This document shows positions 5,653 through 6,355 of a stretch of DNA of 6,355 bases, one piece after another. The translations under genes and the position numbers were made by a program. The stretch is from JBIOYL01 sp044870185 (GTDB taxonomy: Bacteria > Actinomycetota > CALGFH01): the NCBI GenBank assembly GCA_044870185.1, contig JBIOYL010000366.1, forward strand, positions 1-6,355, given 5' to 3'. A model generated the notes under the pieces. That model saw nothing but the letters and a program-made list of their open reading frames with translations. It searched no databases and had not been told where the DNA came from. Numbering within the stretch: position 1 is the stretch's first letter; every line of letters begins with the position of its first letter.

Positions 5653-6355
5653 CTACGGCGTCTGGGGGGTGGCCGGGAAGCCGGGGGCGCCGTCGGCGGC
5701 CAGCACCGCGATCGCGCCGCGCTGGACCTCGAAGGTGGCCGGCAGGGCGCCGGCCGGCTCGCCGTCGGCGTAGACCGCCAGGGTCCGGTCGGCGGCCAGC
5801 TCGACCCGTCTGGCCCGCTGGACCGCCACCGCCGGGTGCTCCAGGTGCCGGCCGGAGAACACCTTGGGGAAGGTACGCAGGAAGTCGAGCTTGCCGATCG
5901 CGCCGATCACGACCACGTCCAGCAGGCCGTCGTCGAGGCCGGCGTGCGGGGCGACCCGCATGCCGCCGCCGTAGCTGGGGCCGTTGGCCACCGCCACCAG
6001 CCAGGCCCGTACCTCCCGTTGCTGCCCGTCGAGGGTGAGCAGGAAGCCGGCGGGCCGGCCGACGGCCAGTTGCGCCAGGACCGCACCCACGTACCTGACG
6101 CGGCCGCGGGCCCAGCGGAGCCGCTGGTTGGCGATGCGGTTGACCTCCGAGTCGAAGCCGGCCCCGGCGACGTTGAGGTAGCGCCGCCCCGCGACCGCTG
6201 CCAGGTCGGCCCGGCGGCGGCGCAGCCGCGGCAGCAGCGCGGCCGTCGCCAGCGGGTCGTCGAACGGCAGCCCGAGGGTCCGGGCGGCGTCGTTGCCGCC
6301 GCCGGCGGGGATCAGGCCGAGGGCGGCCCGTGCGCTGGGGCCGGCGTCGGCCAGG
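5653..6355 (-). CDS. Diacylglycerol kinase family (YegS/DgkB-like) lipid kinase, 5' end cut by window
   Basis: The reading frame is open to the right edge and ends at TAG (5655-5653), giving the C-terminal 233 residues. It enters the window just downstream of where the family's GGDGT loop should lie. Visible motifs are LGLIPAGGGNDAARTLGLP (residues ~12-30), matching the family's P-x-GTGNDFAR loop with T and F replaced; NVAGAGFD (61-68); VANGPSYGGGMRVAP (~122-136); LDDGLLDVVV (~140-149); and DGE (~197-199), the motif holding the proposed catalytic Asp and Glu of DgkB. From family knowledge, such enzymes phosphorylate diacylglycerol or related lipids with ATP at the inner face of the membrane. 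With these motifs intact the protein is probably active, although the exact lipid cannot be told. It lies 35 bases upstream of helY on the same strand, suggesting cotranscription. A sphingosine- or ceramide-type substrate is an alternative. Confidence 0.9.
   Translation of the reverse strand, partial: LADAGPSARAALGLIPAGGGNDAARTLGLPFDDPLATAALLPRLRRRRADLAAVAGRRYLNVAGAGFDSEVNRIANQRLRWARGRVRYVGAVLAQLAVGRPAGFLLTLDGQQREVRAWLVAVANGPSYGGGMRVAPHAGLDDGLLDVVVIGAIGKLDFLRTFPKVFSGRHLEHPAVAVQRARRVELAADRTLAVYADGEPAGALPATFEVQRGAIAVLAADGAPGFPATPQTP

Noticed and set aside
2843..5773. Plus-strand open frame of 976 codons lying opposite helY
   Set aside because: It is the antisense shadow of helY, kept open by scarcity of stop codons at high GC. 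The product is Gly/Arg/His/Gln-rich with no motif, and the helY frame has complete helicase motifs.
5653..6090. Upstream kinase gene starting at the internal GTG at 6090
   Set aside because: The frame is open to the right edge and encodes conserved family motifs (PAGGGND, NVAGAGFD) before that codon, so 6090 is internal.

Overview
The window is very GC-rich (clearly above 70 percent by eye). It holds five protein-coding genes, all on the minus strand, so transcription runs from right to left. Near-universal G or C at third codon positions, GTG starts, and a HelY-type Ski2 helicase next to an M24 peptidase all point to an actinobacterium (Actinomycetota), probably a soil or uncultured lineage. 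The sequence alone does not fix the genus. No rRNA, tRNA, CRISPR, insertion sequence or phage gene is visible.

Layout from right (upstream) to left (downstream): (1) the C-terminal 233 residues of a YegS/DgkB-type lipid kinase, cut by the right edge (6355-5653); (2) a full-length HelY-like superfamily 2 helicase of 901 aa (5617-2912); (3) a second lipid-kinase-fold protein of 313 aa whose nucleotide-binding and catalytic motifs are degenerate (2807-1866); (4) an M24 metallopeptidase of the Xaa-Pro aminopeptidase/dipeptidase type, 374 aa with all five metal ligands (1811-687); (5) a small protein with a zinc ribbon, one membrane segment and an outer domain, starting 5 bases after the peptidase stop (681-79). 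Gene 5 appears frameshifted near position 98: the next ~95 bases, to the left edge, read as good protein in another frame.

The gaps are 35, 104, 54 and 5 bases, so a single operon or two closely linked ones is likely. The first three gaps each carry a GC-only inverted repeat just after a stop codon, none followed by a T-run. The genes do not form an obvious single pathway. The helicase presumably acts on RNA, the kinase on membrane lipids, and the peptidase on proline-containing peptides. In Mycobacterium tuberculosis a Xaa-Pro dipeptidase gene (pepE) also lies close to helY, so this looks like a variant of a conserved actinobacterial housekeeping neighbourhood rather than an accessory island.

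The most interesting points are the apparent pseudoenzyme lipid-kinase paralog downstream of helY, the disrupted zinc-ribbon membrane protein with its in-frame 12-base tandem repeat, and the matching GGCGCC-N4-GGCGCC hairpins on both sides of helY. I found no convincing case for a wholly new multi-gene system.
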